Part shown: in pieces, positions 44,281 through 54,604 of the stretch | Numbering within the stretch: the stretch's first letter is position 1 | Layout: each line of letters opens with the position of its first letter | Assembly (NCBI GenBank): GCA_003184365.1 | Contig: NKYR01000068.1 | Location: 124,001 to 188,000 of the forward strand | Reading direction: 5' to 3' | DNA: 64,000 nt | DNA from: Evernia prunastri | Taxonomy: Eukaryota; Ascomycota; Lecanoromycetes; Lecanorales; Parmeliaceae | Notes under the pieces: generated by a model | What the model was told of the DNA's origin: nothing | What the model saw: the letters and a program-made list of their open reading frames with translations, nothing else | The model's database searches: none | Position numbers and translations under genes: made by a program

Positions 44281-46296
44281 TTACCCATTCAATCGAGTCG
44301 TAAAATCTGCGTCATTGTTTGCTTGACCCAGTGTCTCGCCAATAGACGTGAAAGGTTCATGCCCTCCCAGACTCATTGTTGCCAAGTGTCGGGATGACCC
44401 GCGAGATGGTGTCGGAGGCACAAGATGGAATGGCGATCCCAAACGCCGTCTTGTTGGTATTGGGGTTTGTGGCTCAGTGGGACCAGAACCCGGGTCTGGT
44501 GATGTAGCATCTGGAGCCCCGGATATTCCCTCTCGAGAGTCTGGAGGAGTGAAGAGGCTTTCAAGAGGATTGGGCATGCTGACGTCACCGAGACTGAACC
44601 CGCGACTTCGGACACGGCGATGACGGGCTTCAGCAGGGCTTCCAAATAGATTGTCGAGCAAGCTTTGTTGCATGCTGCTACCTCCTGGGCTCAGCTCATC
44701 CTCCAGTGGATAACGAGCCCGCCGCTTTTGGACGCCTGGATAGGGAAACGTGTCAGAGAACCGGACTGGCGATCTGAGAGAAGGGCCGAGGGTGGAGGCA
44801 TCACTCGACTGAATTCTTGAGGCACTGGGCCGAACACGTTGGCGGGATCGACTTGGGCCCCAGGTATGATGGCCGAATGGGGAGCCGAGTGGCGGTGGAG
44901 CGAGCATCGATTCTTCGCTCCCGCCAACATCAACATCTATAACATCTGATGGGATTGCAGTCGGCGACGCCCAGGGTACTGGAGGCTCGTTGAACCACTC
45001 TTGCTGACGCTGTGAATTTGTTGCACTTTCGGAACCTAATTGTGCAAGTGGACCGTGTGGTTGCATAGAAGCCGCCGTGCTGGTGGTTAAGGATAGCTGG
45101 ATGTCACGTGTGTTGAAGGATGAGGGTTGCTTTTCGAAAGGACTGGACACTTCGGACAAGCGAGACTGAGATCGAGATTGGGTGCGCGAACTAGAGGAAA
45201 AAGGTGACGGGCTTCGACTTTGAAGTAGGCGTTGATAGTGAGGTGCAATGGTAGACTTGCTTTTGCATAAATGACGCAGCCGTCGTCTTGTAGAAGAACT
45301 CGATTTTGGCCACATCGGCGCTGTCGCGCTAGCCGACTTGGTTGGTGTATTGCTACCGCTCCGATCTGCTCGAATAGTGTCCGGAGAATCGGGCCTGCGA
45401 CCAAAGGTCGCTGCGGCCTTATCGTGGTCATTCACATTGGGTGGGCTAATGATTGTGGAGGGATTTCGTTGGCTCGTCTTAGCACCACGCCAACTTCTCT
45501 TTGCTTCTCTAGCCACGCGATGGCATACTCCAAGAGGCGGAGCGGTACCGGGCAGCATCTTGAATGGCGTTACTGTGGGATCCTGGAGATACACGTGATA
45601 AATCGACCACAAATGCTTGTCCATTTCCGGCGTCCAATTCACTCGAACTTGTTTAGTTATTAGACCACTTTGTATGAAGTCGTCGTTCCTTGTAAGCGTT
45701 GCCCATTGTTTGGCTTTGCTCTTCCTGATTGAAGCAAACTTGAATGGGTCGGGCGCATCGCTTTCCGGGCTGGTGCAACTGCCGTCTCCAGTAGGGTATG
45801 ATGTGAGACTGCCAGTTGAATCATCCGAGGAGTCTGAGAGCAAGGAGCAGGTAGACATGGGGCGAGTGATGCTGTCACCTAGATCGTGGTGAATTGAGGA
45901 ATTCCAGCCATCCGCCAAAGCTATACGACGCTGCTGTTGTATAGGAGTGCGTGGCAGAGTCATGAAAGGTCGAGTCGCAAATGGTGCAAGGTAGCCTTCT
46001 GCTGGTTCAGTGGCTCGTTGCTGGATTACCGGTCTCGTTGGCTCTATCACCATGGGCGTCTCGATGGTTGGAATTGGGATATCGCTGGAGCTAATAGGAT
46101 CTTTACCCTCCTGGAATATCGTTGTCACACCAGGGCGAGACCGCCGCTTGAAGCGATAGGCATTGATTGGTCGAGGAGACTGGGGCACGGGTATTGGTAC
46201 ATCTTGCTCCGGGGTTTTGGGTTCTTCGCCCTCTGTGTAATGAAAGGTGAAATTGCGAGGGAGGGTAATGGACAATTGTGGGCGTGCCCGCGGCAT
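44281..46296 (-). CDS. Large disordered protein with a conserved Trp-rich (Myb/SANT-like) block
   Basis: Single exon, 671 aa. Most of it is Ser/Pro-rich and disordered. One ordered block around residues 195-285 reads KAKQWATLTRNDDFI, VNWTPEMDKHLWSIYHVYL and PFKMLPGTAPPLGVCHRVAR. Its spacing of tryptophans in WTPEMDKHLW recalls a Myb/SANT-type helix-turn-helix. The C-terminus has a short conserved stretch, GSPFHLVPPTPSRG. I take it to be a conserved ascomycete protein, possibly nuclear and DNA-associated. I do not know a named family, and the DNA-binding role is inference from the WTPEMD pattern only. Confidence 0.8.
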   Translation of the reverse strand: MPRARPQLSITLPRNFTFHYTEGEEPKTPEQDVPIPVPQSPRPINAYRFKRRSRPGVTTIFQEGKDPISSSDIPIPTIETPMVIEPTRPVIQQRATEPAEGYLAPFATRPFMTLPRTPIQQQRRIALADGWNSSIHHDLGDSITRPMSTCSLLSDSSDDSTGSLTSYPTGDGSCTSPESDAPDPFKFASIRKSKAKQWATLTRNDDFIQSGLITKQVRVNWTPEMDKHLWSIYHVYLQDPTVTPFKMLPGTAPPLGVCHRVAREAKRSWRGAKTSQRNPSTIISPPNVNDHDKAAATFGRRPDSPDTIRADRSGSNTPTKSASATAPMWPKSSSSTRRRLRHLCKSKSTIAPHYQRLLQSRSPSPFSSSSRTQSRSQSRLSEVSSPFEKQPSSFNTRDIQLSLTTSTAASMQPHGPLAQLGSESATNSQRQQEWFNEPPVPWASPTAIPSDVIDVDVGGSEESMLAPPPLGSPFGHHTWGPSRSRQRVRPSASRIQSSDASTLGPSLRSPVRFSDTFPYPGVQKRRARYPLEDELSPGGSSMQQSLLDNLFGSPAEARHRRVRSRGFSLGDVSMPNPLESLFTPPDSREGISGAPDATSPDPGSGPTEPQTPIPTRRRLGSPFHLVPPTPSRGSSRHLATMSLGGHEPFTSIGETLGQANNDADFTTRLNG

Positions 46297-48161
46297 GATG
46301 AATAGCTCACGGAGCAGGGTAGTTTGACCCTATTTTTGAAAGGATGGTGAAAGCCTATGCAAGCAAACGAAACTGCCAGCGAGTGGATGTCTCACAGGCA
46401 AAAGCAGGTATGGCTGATCGTAGACTTGGATCCAGAGCAGTAGAGAGCAGACAAGCCTTGAGCAAAGTCTTGTCGGACGGTACGCTAATCCAAGCAATGA
46501 CTTTCGGTCATCGCGCACGGTTCAGGCAAATCCTTGCTAATTAAGCAACAAGAATGCTGTCTTTCTGCAACGATGTCGGGCAAGTCTCGGGCTTGCTGAA
46601 TGCGAAGATTGGAGCTCGGCAGAGTGCTGCTGGTGTAGCTGATTTATGTGAATTATGTGACGGACAGATCGAGTCTCCGTGCTCATGAATTTGCTTGGTA
46701 GCCTTTGACCGTGATGAGGAGCACAGACCGAATGGTCTTGGAGCAAGTATATAGTGGCTGGCTTCAGCTCTTGAAACCCTGGACCGTCTCGTGTGAAAGA
46801 CAAAGGGTAGTAGTCCCCTTGCAGACGCAGTGTGTTTTGCTTGGGGACTCGAATTCTGGAGCTGGGAGCAGTGTTGCCAGATGTTGGGATGGAAGTGCAG
46901 GATTTGCAGAGGTGAGATTGTGGTTGATAAAGGTCGGTGGGGTAAGTAGTGAGCGTGAGGGGATTGCTATAGCGTCGAGGACTCGACCTACTGGGCGCGC
47001 GGCCAGGGGACGATGAGCGTCAGCAGTAGGCGTTGATTGTTGCCAAATGGGCCAATAGTAGTGATGAGACAGGATCGAAGATGAGGATGGCGGTCGCAGT
47101 CTCAGACCCTCAGGTGTCTCGGGTGTCAAGTGTGTTGGATTTAGCGCGTCAAAGGAAGCTTAACTAGCCTAATAATAATAATTAGGTACGCGTCACAGAA
47201 AAAATTCGGTTACATCCCGCCCCTGTAAACCTAAGCACCTAAGGTACCTTAGGGACTCTACCTACTCACCTAAAGTACTTTACTGTAGAATACCTACTCC
47301 GTACCACGAGCTTACTTGAGCATTACTGTAATGGACAGTATATACATTTCTGCAACTACCTGACTCTTCACACTCACTATAACCCTCTTTCTTGTTCTAT
47401 CAAAGGACAAACGCAGGCACAGACGCTGCTGAATTGTGACAACTGACCCACTTTGTGAACGGGAAAACCGACTTGCCCATGCAGAAGCATCTAACCCGTG
47501 TCATCTCATCATACTAATAACCAACAGCTACCCACCGTACTGCAGACGGCATACTGCAAGCGGATAGTGCAAGCGAAACGCTCTTCTGTGGGCCATATCA
47601 CCTCGGTTGCTTGCAGTGTGCAGGAAGAACCCGAAGAATCTGCGGTTCTTGACACGAAACCAACGCGCACGCGCTTTAAACGCGCTTTTCCGATTATACA
47701 TAATACCGATGATGACCAATGTCCTGCGATCATGTGCTTGAATACCTGCCTGTGACAGGTTGCCCCGTATTTCAGGCCAGCGTGATGAACTAGCTTCCAC
47801 CTGCAGTTTGACCTTCCTGCTACTTTAGAGACCTCAAAAGACTCCTAACGCAAGGCATACTTTGAACTTGGCAAGCAGTATCTTTCCTATCACCACTGTC
47901 CAATCCGTGCTACGATGCCATTGGCCGCCCTTCCATGTAAAAACCTTTTTTGTTGCTGGCATTCAAAGATCTTAGGTTCCATTGCAGAGTGAAGCGCTTC
48001 CTGCTCATGGGCCTTGAACACTACTCGATGACCCGATGTGGCCACTTCATAACAGATTTCTCGATAGATCAAGCTCTTCTGCGTTGTGCCTGCGAAAGGG
48101 GTGGTAAGAAATGACTCGATGTTATTCAACGTTTCGTAAATGTCCCTCTCGCAAATCAGCT
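46297..48161. other. 1.9 kb intergenic region
   Basis: No gene supported. Around 47160-47310 it holds AT-rich TAATAATAATAATTAGG, a CCTAAGG/GGTACCTTAGG patch and TACTCCGTA at 47295. A minus-strand frame 47890-48129 (79 codons) is open and weakly protein-like, but I see no homology or partner exons. Confidence 0.45.
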
Positions 48162-48987
48162 TTAACTACATTCATCGTCAGCAGCGCGGTCCCACTCCTG
48201 TTCTTCCACAACATCCTCGACTCTCTTACTCCCGTCTCCAGCAATATCGCTCCCCACAAGTGCAGCAATCAATCCTAAAGCCACCTCTTTGCCCCGTTTA
48301 ATATCCTCCTCTTCCAGCCCACTTGGCACATGCAAAAACATACACGGTCGATGCCCCCTAGGTTCCCTCCGCCAATACTCAACCATACAAGCATAATAGA
48401 TGAAGTCACAAAGATAATGACCAGCATTATTGGAGGGCCGAAGGTCCTCCTTCATGAGACCTGATTTCCAGCGCCTCCACACACTTCCCGTATCAAAGGT
48501 GGTATGTAGTGTCTCTGGTGCTTTGTATTCTTTCTGCCAAAACGTGTCTCCTTCCAAAGTGTTGCCATCAACGTCTCTCTTGTTATAATCATTCCTATGC
48601 GCGAGGGTTTCTAGAGTATAAAAGTTTCGGCCTGGCGCCAAACCGATGTTGAGAACAATGTCGTATTTGGGTTTCAAGCCGTCCTTTGGGAAGAGGAGCT
48701 CAGGGATTGTCTCTCGGACATGAGCGTAGCTGACTTTTATCGGCTCTGGATGGCTGTGAATGATGATCGGAGGTAGGCCGCGCACACTGTGTCCAGTGGG
48801 TAAGCTTCTTGCGATTTGGAAGGATGGATTGGTAGTATTCTCTCCAAAGGGCTGCGGTATGCCGGTTAGTCAAGCTTAATAGTTTGGGATTCTTGTTCGA
48901 TGGAAAGCGCACACCGAAGCCTGTTACCAGAACATTGATCTCGTCCTTGCTAGGCTCAAGTCCAACAGCAGGCGTCAGAGAGCCCAT
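48162..48987 (-). CDS. Pyroglutamyl-peptidase I family protein (peptidase C15)
   Basis: Exons 48913-48987 and 48162-48851 (61-nt intron 48852-48912) encode 254 aa. The junction produces VLVTGFG+PFGENTTNPS, the hallmark N-terminus of the family. The catalytic triad is visible: Glu in NFYTLETLAHR, Cys in NNAGHYLCDFIYYAC and His in CMFLHVP. The enzyme removes N-terminal pyroglutamate from peptides; in fungi it is cytosolic and single-domain. Without splicing, exon 1 reads into a non-homologous segment. Confidence 0.9.
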
Positions 48988-50413
48988 AGCATTCCAATGG
49001 CGTTGTCAGAAGAAAAGAGGCTATCAAAAGTACGAATGCCAGGAACAGGATTTTGTCTTTGTTTCACCCAGCCTCTATCTGAGCTGACTTTCTATATACG
49101 ACTAGCTAGTATACTTGGGTTGATACCCTGTAGCTCATGGGAATTTGGAAACATTCAATTCTCAAGAGTGCGACCTTTGCTGACAACTTGAGCCATTATT
49201 ATTTGTGGTTGTTATTTAAATCATCGTTTCAAAAGTGGGGGGAAGGAACTTTGGAAGGAACTTTGACAACCCCGCAGTACTCTAACTTACCTTAGCTGTC
49301 GTTGCAACTTGCTTGCGCCATAAACAAGCCTTTGAGCGTAGTTTAATAAGCTTCGCCGTGAGCCAAGGAGACTCTTATAAATTTACCTCGGATATTCGAG
49401 ATAAGTACAACTCTATTCTGTATGGTTCAAAGACGTATCGTGCAAGCAGAGCTTTCAGGAGCGATATCCAAGCCAAACCCTCAGGGACCGTCGGTGCAAA
49501 CACAACAGAAGGTCCAAGCCAAGGAATGTACGGTATGTAGAATCTACATCTACGCACTGACTTAGAGACAAGCTCACGCGATGCCCCCCCCATAACCAGC
49601 AGAGGCACACCTTTACGCAAAGCAATGGCCATAACAGTCCATGTGCAGCAGCAGAAAACCAGGTTTTTCGTGGGTGGAAGGATTATTGGATTTTCATATG
49701 GGAACTACTGCAGGATTGATCCCAGTCCCAGCATGGGCCTAGGTTAGCCAGCTTGAGGACGCTACTCGTATGTGTGGCTAGCTACCTAATTCCTATATTC
49801 CTGCCATCTAATCGGTCCTGCCAACAGTAAGCCCCCACATCGACAGCCACGGGTAGCACATCTAATATTTCTCATCGTAGCCCCATGTTCTAGATCTACG
49901 GGCTTCAAAGCTGGGAGGTGGAAGGTTCAAACGTGACCGTTTGTTAGAGAAGATCCAAATCTGGTACCGATCTTATCAAAGCAGGTTTTCTGGGAGAACG
50001 GGATCCTCGAGGTTATTTCTATGCTGGGTTTGTATTTCTTTTAAATTCCCAGACGCATAGCCGTATACTCCGAAGCAGCCTCAGTGTTTGTGGGAAATGT
50101 TCTCGGGGTGGATTCTGGTGTGCTTCCTGCTGGTTCCTGCAAAACCTGGGATGGTTATCTATCAATCATACTGTATAAGATCCAGTCAGTACAATATACC
50201 GCAGCAACTATTAAGAGCTCGTAGAGATGCGCAGCGATACGCAGCAGTGGGTATATCTGTTGTTCGAGTATCTGACCATGCCACATCTCTTGCGTCTAAG
50301 ATATTTAATAAAACATTTTATATTGTTTCGATTTATATCGTACTGTTATCCACAAAGGGGTATCTTTACTAAAAGACTTGATATAAGCAATTAGTTTAAT
50401 TATTATGTCAAAT
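48988..50413. other. 1.4 kb intergenic region upstream of the tRNA gene
   Basis: AT-rich, no supported protein gene. A minus-strand frame 49375-49632 has no recognisable content. The last 100 bases before the tRNA are very AT-rich (TAATTATTATG), as is common upstream of Pol III genes. Confidence 0.45.
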
Positions 50414-50430
50414 GGATGTGTGGCCCAATG

Positions 50431-50533
50431 GTAGGTGCATTCGATTGCACTCACATCATCCAGATGTGAGCTGCTCACGCGGTTCCATCTGTACTGTTGG
50501 AGTAATTGTGACATCTTTGCTAATGTTGTACAG
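50431..50533 (+). other. Intron-like insertion 1 in tRNA-Arg (D-loop), 103 nt
   Basis: It begins GTAGGT (a good 5' splice site) and ends TACAG, with GCTAAT at 50519-50524 whose branch A is 10 nt before the 3' end, like mRNA introns in this window. It also contains two adjacent perfect hairpins: GTGCA/TGCAC (50435-50450) and TCACATC/GATGTGA (50451-50469). CACATC here can also pair with the tRNA acceptor 5' strand. Confidence 0.65.
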
Positions 50534-50547
50534 GCAAGGCGTCTGAC

Positions 50548-50597
50548 GTCGGTTTCTCCACACCCTAAGCGTCAACCATTGCTAATATCCACTTCAG
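50548..50597 (+). other. Intron-like insertion 2 in tRNA-Arg (anticodon loop 32/33), 50 nt
   Basis: It begins GTCGGT and ends CTTCAG, with GCTAAT at 50581-50586 and branch A 12 nt before the 3' end. It lies between tRNA positions 32 and 33. The eukaryotic tRNA endonuclease normally cuts at 37/38, so that route would not explain it. Confidence 0.65.
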
Positions 50598-50638
50598 TAC
50601 GAATCAGAAGATTCACGGTTCGATCCCGTGCACATTCA

Positions 50639-50645
50639 TTTTTTT
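50639..50645 (+). terminator. RNA polymerase III terminator of tRNA-Arg
   Basis: Seven consecutive T directly after the discriminator base, the expected Pol III stop signal. Confidence 0.75.
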
Positions 50646-51096
50646 CGCCTCCAGCTTCCCCGTGTAAAGGCTATCTATATACTACTATTGCTATCAATAG
50701 ATCCAGAAAAGAGGTTTTTGTTGCTCAATCTATGCGCTCTGACTTACAAGGTCCAAATAGGTCCCAATACCTCCGTGTCACGCCCCAAATTATCCGCTCC
50801 CTATAGCCCTGCCGGGCCGCGGCTGCCCATATAATAATGCACTACCTGCTCCCGGCTACTCTACCCGTGAGCCCCTGAAGATCTTCATTCCAAATGCCAA
50901 CCTCGAAACGAAGAGTTCCATTGTCTTTGTACGCTACACTTCTTCAAATTGTTTTGTTCATTGTATCATCAAGCGTACTCGTTCATTCTGTTCCTTCTTT
51001 TCTACAGAAAACAAGAGTACAGGTACTCTTGACCTCGTTATACGTCCTCACCGTATCCTATACAAGACACTTCCTTTGCGCACGTCCTTCGCCAGC
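50646..51096. other. Intergenic, promoter of the membrane-protein gene
   Basis: 451 bases between the tRNA and the next ATG. Open frames here (50894 on) belong to leader sequence and do not connect to the protein downstream. Confidence 0.4.
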
Positions 51097-52063
51097 ATGC
51101 CACTCCTTCTGCCTCGCGATGGCGACTCCAACTTTCACTCTTTCTCTTCGGTCTACGAAAACGGCCAGGTAAAGACAGGCTGGGCCTTTTGTATGTCAAA
51201 AGCCTACTGCAAGTACGCATCGACTTCCTTTCTCTTCAGTTCCCCACGGTAACGAAGACCTACTGACACGGTTCAGATGGCCTGCCATCATCGGCATAGT
51301 CATCGCCATCATTGTCTTCGCCCTCGCTGCCTACTGCTGCTTCCGTTGCTGCTGTCGCGGCGGCCGGCGCTCACGTCGCAATCGTGCTGGCACAGCCTCA
51401 ATGTTCAACCCAGCTCCTTACATGGGCTACCAGCCCGCCAACAACCCCAACAACGCCCCGCCACCGTACGGTGAGCCTCCACGCTTTGCGCAGTTCGACG
51501 TCGGCAGTCGTGGCAAACCAGTCAACGAAGACAGTCTACCTGCGATGCCTAGCTGGGACAATGCGCAGAAAAAGCATGTCGAAGAAGATGATGTGGAGAT
51601 GTCACGCCTCAAAATACCACAGGAGAAGAACCCCATGCTAGCCCCTGGCGCCGATGCTTCAACTGCGGACCTGTCAAACCCGAGACTTGGCTATACCGAG
51701 GCAGACTCCAATCCTGTTGGCCCTTACGGAGCGCATGGGGCACAAGGCGGATCACCCGCAGGTTACACGGGCCCAGACTTTGGACATGGAGCGGGCCATC
51801 CTTATACTGGCCCCGACTTCACCTCTGGGGTCGGCCAGGGGCAGCAGACTTCGTATTCCGCATACGCACCAAGCGAGAGCACGAGATATGAACCAAGTGG
51901 AGTGAATGAGCCTTTGGAGCTGGGTACAACGTACAGCAACACGCTGCCACCACAGAGCCCGGGTGCACATCATACAGGGTCTCCACAACAAAATGCACCC
52001 AATGTCCTGCAGGCAGGGCGAAGGCCAGGAGCGAGTTCGAATAATTCATGGAGGGATGTCTGA
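51097..52063 (+). CDS. Single-pass membrane protein with Cys-rich juxtamembrane segment (fibroin-3-related type)
   Basis: Exons 51097-51212 and 51277-52063 (64-nt intron 51213-51276) encode 300 aa. Splicing joins WAFCMSKAYCK to WPAIIGIVIAIIVFALAAYC, a transmembrane helix followed at once by CCFRCCCRGGRRSRR, a palmitoylation-prone Cys cluster and basic stop-transfer. The rest is a long Pro/Gly/Tyr-rich, probably cytosolic tail with PYMGYQPANNPNN and repeated YTGPDF units. The architecture matches fungal proteins labelled fibroin-3 related, of unknown function. The N-terminus before the helix has two Cys but no cleavable signal, so the topology is type III-like by inference. Confidence 0.85.
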
Positions 52064-52720
52064 GGATTGAATCCAGTCTTCTAATATATTTCCATTTGGA
52101 TTGCCGCGGAGAAGATGTTTCCACGATATTGCTATGTACACTATTGTTCTCACAAGCTCGTGAAGTTAGAATTCAAATAATGGATTGCCACAGTGCACAG
52201 TCCTACTTCATCCGCTTGCCAAACAGTCAAGATTATGGATCCTTATCGTGACAAGTCTCACAATAAGTGGGGCCCAGCGAAGCACCTTTTTCTTCCATTC
52301 ACGGGAAAGCTTCCTTACGAGTCGCGAGGCGTCACAAAGGATCTCATCGTAACGGCTCCACTTTTTGCCATTTTGTGCTCTCTTTATATTGTCGTACTGT
52401 TTTCGTTGGTGAGATATTTTTAGATGAATCGAAGTGGTTTTACGTACTGTCTGGCTGCTGTGGCCGAGTGTGTAAGGGGCTCTATTGTCGTGGTATGTTT
52501 TTGATCAGCGTCGAAAGGGTTGAATCCGACGAAGAGTCTCTCTCTGTCTCTGCCGATCAATCATCATTTTCCCTTTACCATACAAATTCTTTGCCAGTGC
52601 GCAGAGGGTGATCAATGTGTCTCAGCTGTTGAGATCGAAATCCCTACTTTTTATTTGCAATCTTTCTCTCCGCATGATCGGAGATGGACCGTCAGAACCT
52701 CAAAGTAACGCTCGGGGTAT
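52064..52720. other. Convergent intergenic region
   Basis: 657 bases between the membrane-protein gene and DRN1. Two short plus-strand frames (52193-52423 and 52267-52611) look weakly membrane-like by chance; no homology or splice support. Confidence 0.45.
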
Positions 52721-54604
52721 CTAGCTTTCCTCTAACGAAAAATCAAACTTCTTGAATGCGTCCTTGAAGCCCTGCGCGTCCTTTTTCTCCTCAGCGTCGC
52801 TTTGCGTGCAGTCCTTCCAATGCATGCGCCCTTCCAGCCCCAATAGCTTCGCCATCACCCTCCTTCCAAATTGCACATCGAAGCGAAACTCCGCCGACAG
52901 CGGCAGCACAAGTTGCTTTTCGTCCCCTTTCTCCTGCCCCTCTCCATCGCCATCATTGGCGCCACCACCGTCAAGGGTGGACTCTGCACCCTCCTGAGGA
53001 CGCCAGGTCCACACGCGGAAATAGTCGCCCTTCTCCGCCGTGCCGTCTGCTATCGCTTTTGCCTTGAAAGTGGGATACTTTTCGTTCTCGGCTTCGACTT
53101 TGAAAGCGGCTTCCACGAGGCCCTTCTTTATCAGGTCGGCGGGAACGGGCAGGAACTGCCAGTGGATGTGAATACCCTCTGCGCGGCTGACTTCCCACGT
53201 CACCGCACCCAGTGAGCCTTTACTGGAAGAAATGAGAAGGGAGTGCAATGCGTTGCGGTAGCGCTGCATCTCTTTGTATGTTGAGATCTTTGTTTCGGGC
53301 GGCGTGATAGTTGACAGTGTGGGAGAATGTGACAGTGGGATTAAGAGCATGTGAGCGGGGAAAGTAAGGGTGGGATAGGTAGTAGGGGTGCTGAGGGGTC
53401 CTTTTGCCGTGGTGACGTAGGCATCTTCTGCGATGGAGGCGATTAGGTGAGTTGCAAGGTTGGGGTTTGAGAGGCAGAAGAAGCATTCGTGAGGTCCCGG
53501 TGGTGGAGCTTTGTGACGAGCTCGCTTGTTCGAACGGTGGGGATCCTGGTGGCCGCTGTCATGATTGAAGCGTGAGTACGCCTGGACTTGATCTGGGAGA
53601 CGTTGGCGTTTCTTTGTGGTGTCGGTGAAGGGTGTTGCTGTCGTGCCTGAAGGCATTGTGAGAGGTGGTGCGGCGTTTGGATCTATGGTGAAGGCATACA
53701 GCCACTTTTGCTTTGCAGGGTTGTCGTAAGCGGCGACACTGATGAAGCGAGTGATTGGTGAAGTATCTGGCTGGCCCTCTTTTGATAGGTGGAAGAAAGG
53801 TTCACGCTCGTAGAATATGGAATCGGAGGTGCTGAAGTGGTAGCGAGGTTTCAAGGCTGAACAGAGGTCGGCGATACACTGCTCGGCTCCGGCTGATAAT
53901 AATGACTCCTCGGCGCCTTCTGGAAGTTTGATAGTGGACCTTGAACGGATCGACATCGGCCAATTACTCGTGACAAGTATGTCTGCGGCGTTAGCGCCAT
54001 GAAGTGCTTTGGCGTCACCTTCAGTGTGGAATGGCAAGTGCTTGTCTTTCGACAAACCAGCAGTTATTCCTGGATCTAATGACCCTCCGAGAGTCACTAT
54101 CCGAATTCCCTCTGAAGTCTTCGTGGTCGAACGTTTGCCTAGAAAGTAAAGGTTCGGACAGATTTCGTCGTCTGAGCTTCCGAGTTTGTCCACTATTTGC
54201 TGGGGTAGCGGGTGCTTTCCCAACGTGAAGTATGTTGGTAAGGGGATGGCTATTTCACCATTTAGAAGAAATCTTAAATCGTCTCCATCTTCCGGGGGTT
54301 CTTGGGTGGGCTCTGCGAAGAGATCACCGAGAAGGATAGCAAGTGAGAAGGCGTTCTTCGCATGTAGCTTCGATATCTTCCCAAAAGCTTCTTTGAACCG
54401 TCCATGCAGAGCACCCGTAACGATACTAGACACCTGTCAGTTCGTATCAACATACTGTACATCTAGTGATAATAAGAACTTCAGGTCATAAATTATCACG
54501 GGAATACTGATATCTTGATTGAAAGTCTTTTTTATGATTCTGATATTCTCAACAAGCCAAGAACGAAAAGTAGAATTACAATGTACTCACACTTTGGAGG
54601 ACAT
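52721..54604 (-). CDS. CwfJ-family protein Drn1/CWF19L1 (lariat debranching partner)
   Basis: Exon 1 is only 14 nt (54591-54604), intron 54426-54590 (GTGAGT donor, ACTGAC branch), exon 2 52721-54425; 572 aa. Splicing gives MSSKVIVTGALHGRFKEAF, the expected start of the N-terminal phosphoesterase-like domain (HAKNAFSLAILLGDLFAEP, VTLGGSLDP). The C-terminal CwfJ domain has HECFFCLSNPNLATHLIASI and a HIT-like GIHIHWQFLPVP. A basic NKRARHK stretch in the linker may be a nuclear signal. Drn1 works with Dbr1 in intron lariat debranching. It is divergent from UTP20 with about 220 bp between start codons. Confidence 0.92.

Larger units (their letters stand above)
50414..50638 (+). tRNA. tRNA-Arg (anticodon ACG) interrupted by two GT-AG insertions
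   Basis: Three tRNA pieces, 50414-50430, 50534-50547 and 50598-50638, join to a 72-nt cloverleaf. The acceptor GGATGTG pairs with CACATTC (one G-T), with discriminator A. The D-arm is GCC/GGC with loop CAATGGCAA. The anticodon stem TCTGA/TCAGA has loop CTACGAA (U33, anticodon ACG, A37). The variable loop is AGATT. The T-arm is CACGG-TTCGATC-CCGTG. The A box (TGGCCCAATGG) remains intact in the DNA because intron 1 starts GTAGG, and the B box GGTTCGATCC is intact too. Seven T residues follow. The sequence is close to yeast tRNA-Arg(ACG). Both interruptions (103 and 50 nt) look like spliceosomal introns and neither sits at the canonical 37/38 site. A non-functional tRNA with insertions is the main alternative. 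Confidence 0.75.

Noticed and set aside
50414..50500. Possibility of a separate, different tRNA formed by the 5' half and intron 1
   Set aside because: No 3' acceptor strand pairs at the right distance, and the T-arm candidate around GGTTCCATC has no matching stem. Only the three-piece tRNA-Arg closes every stem.
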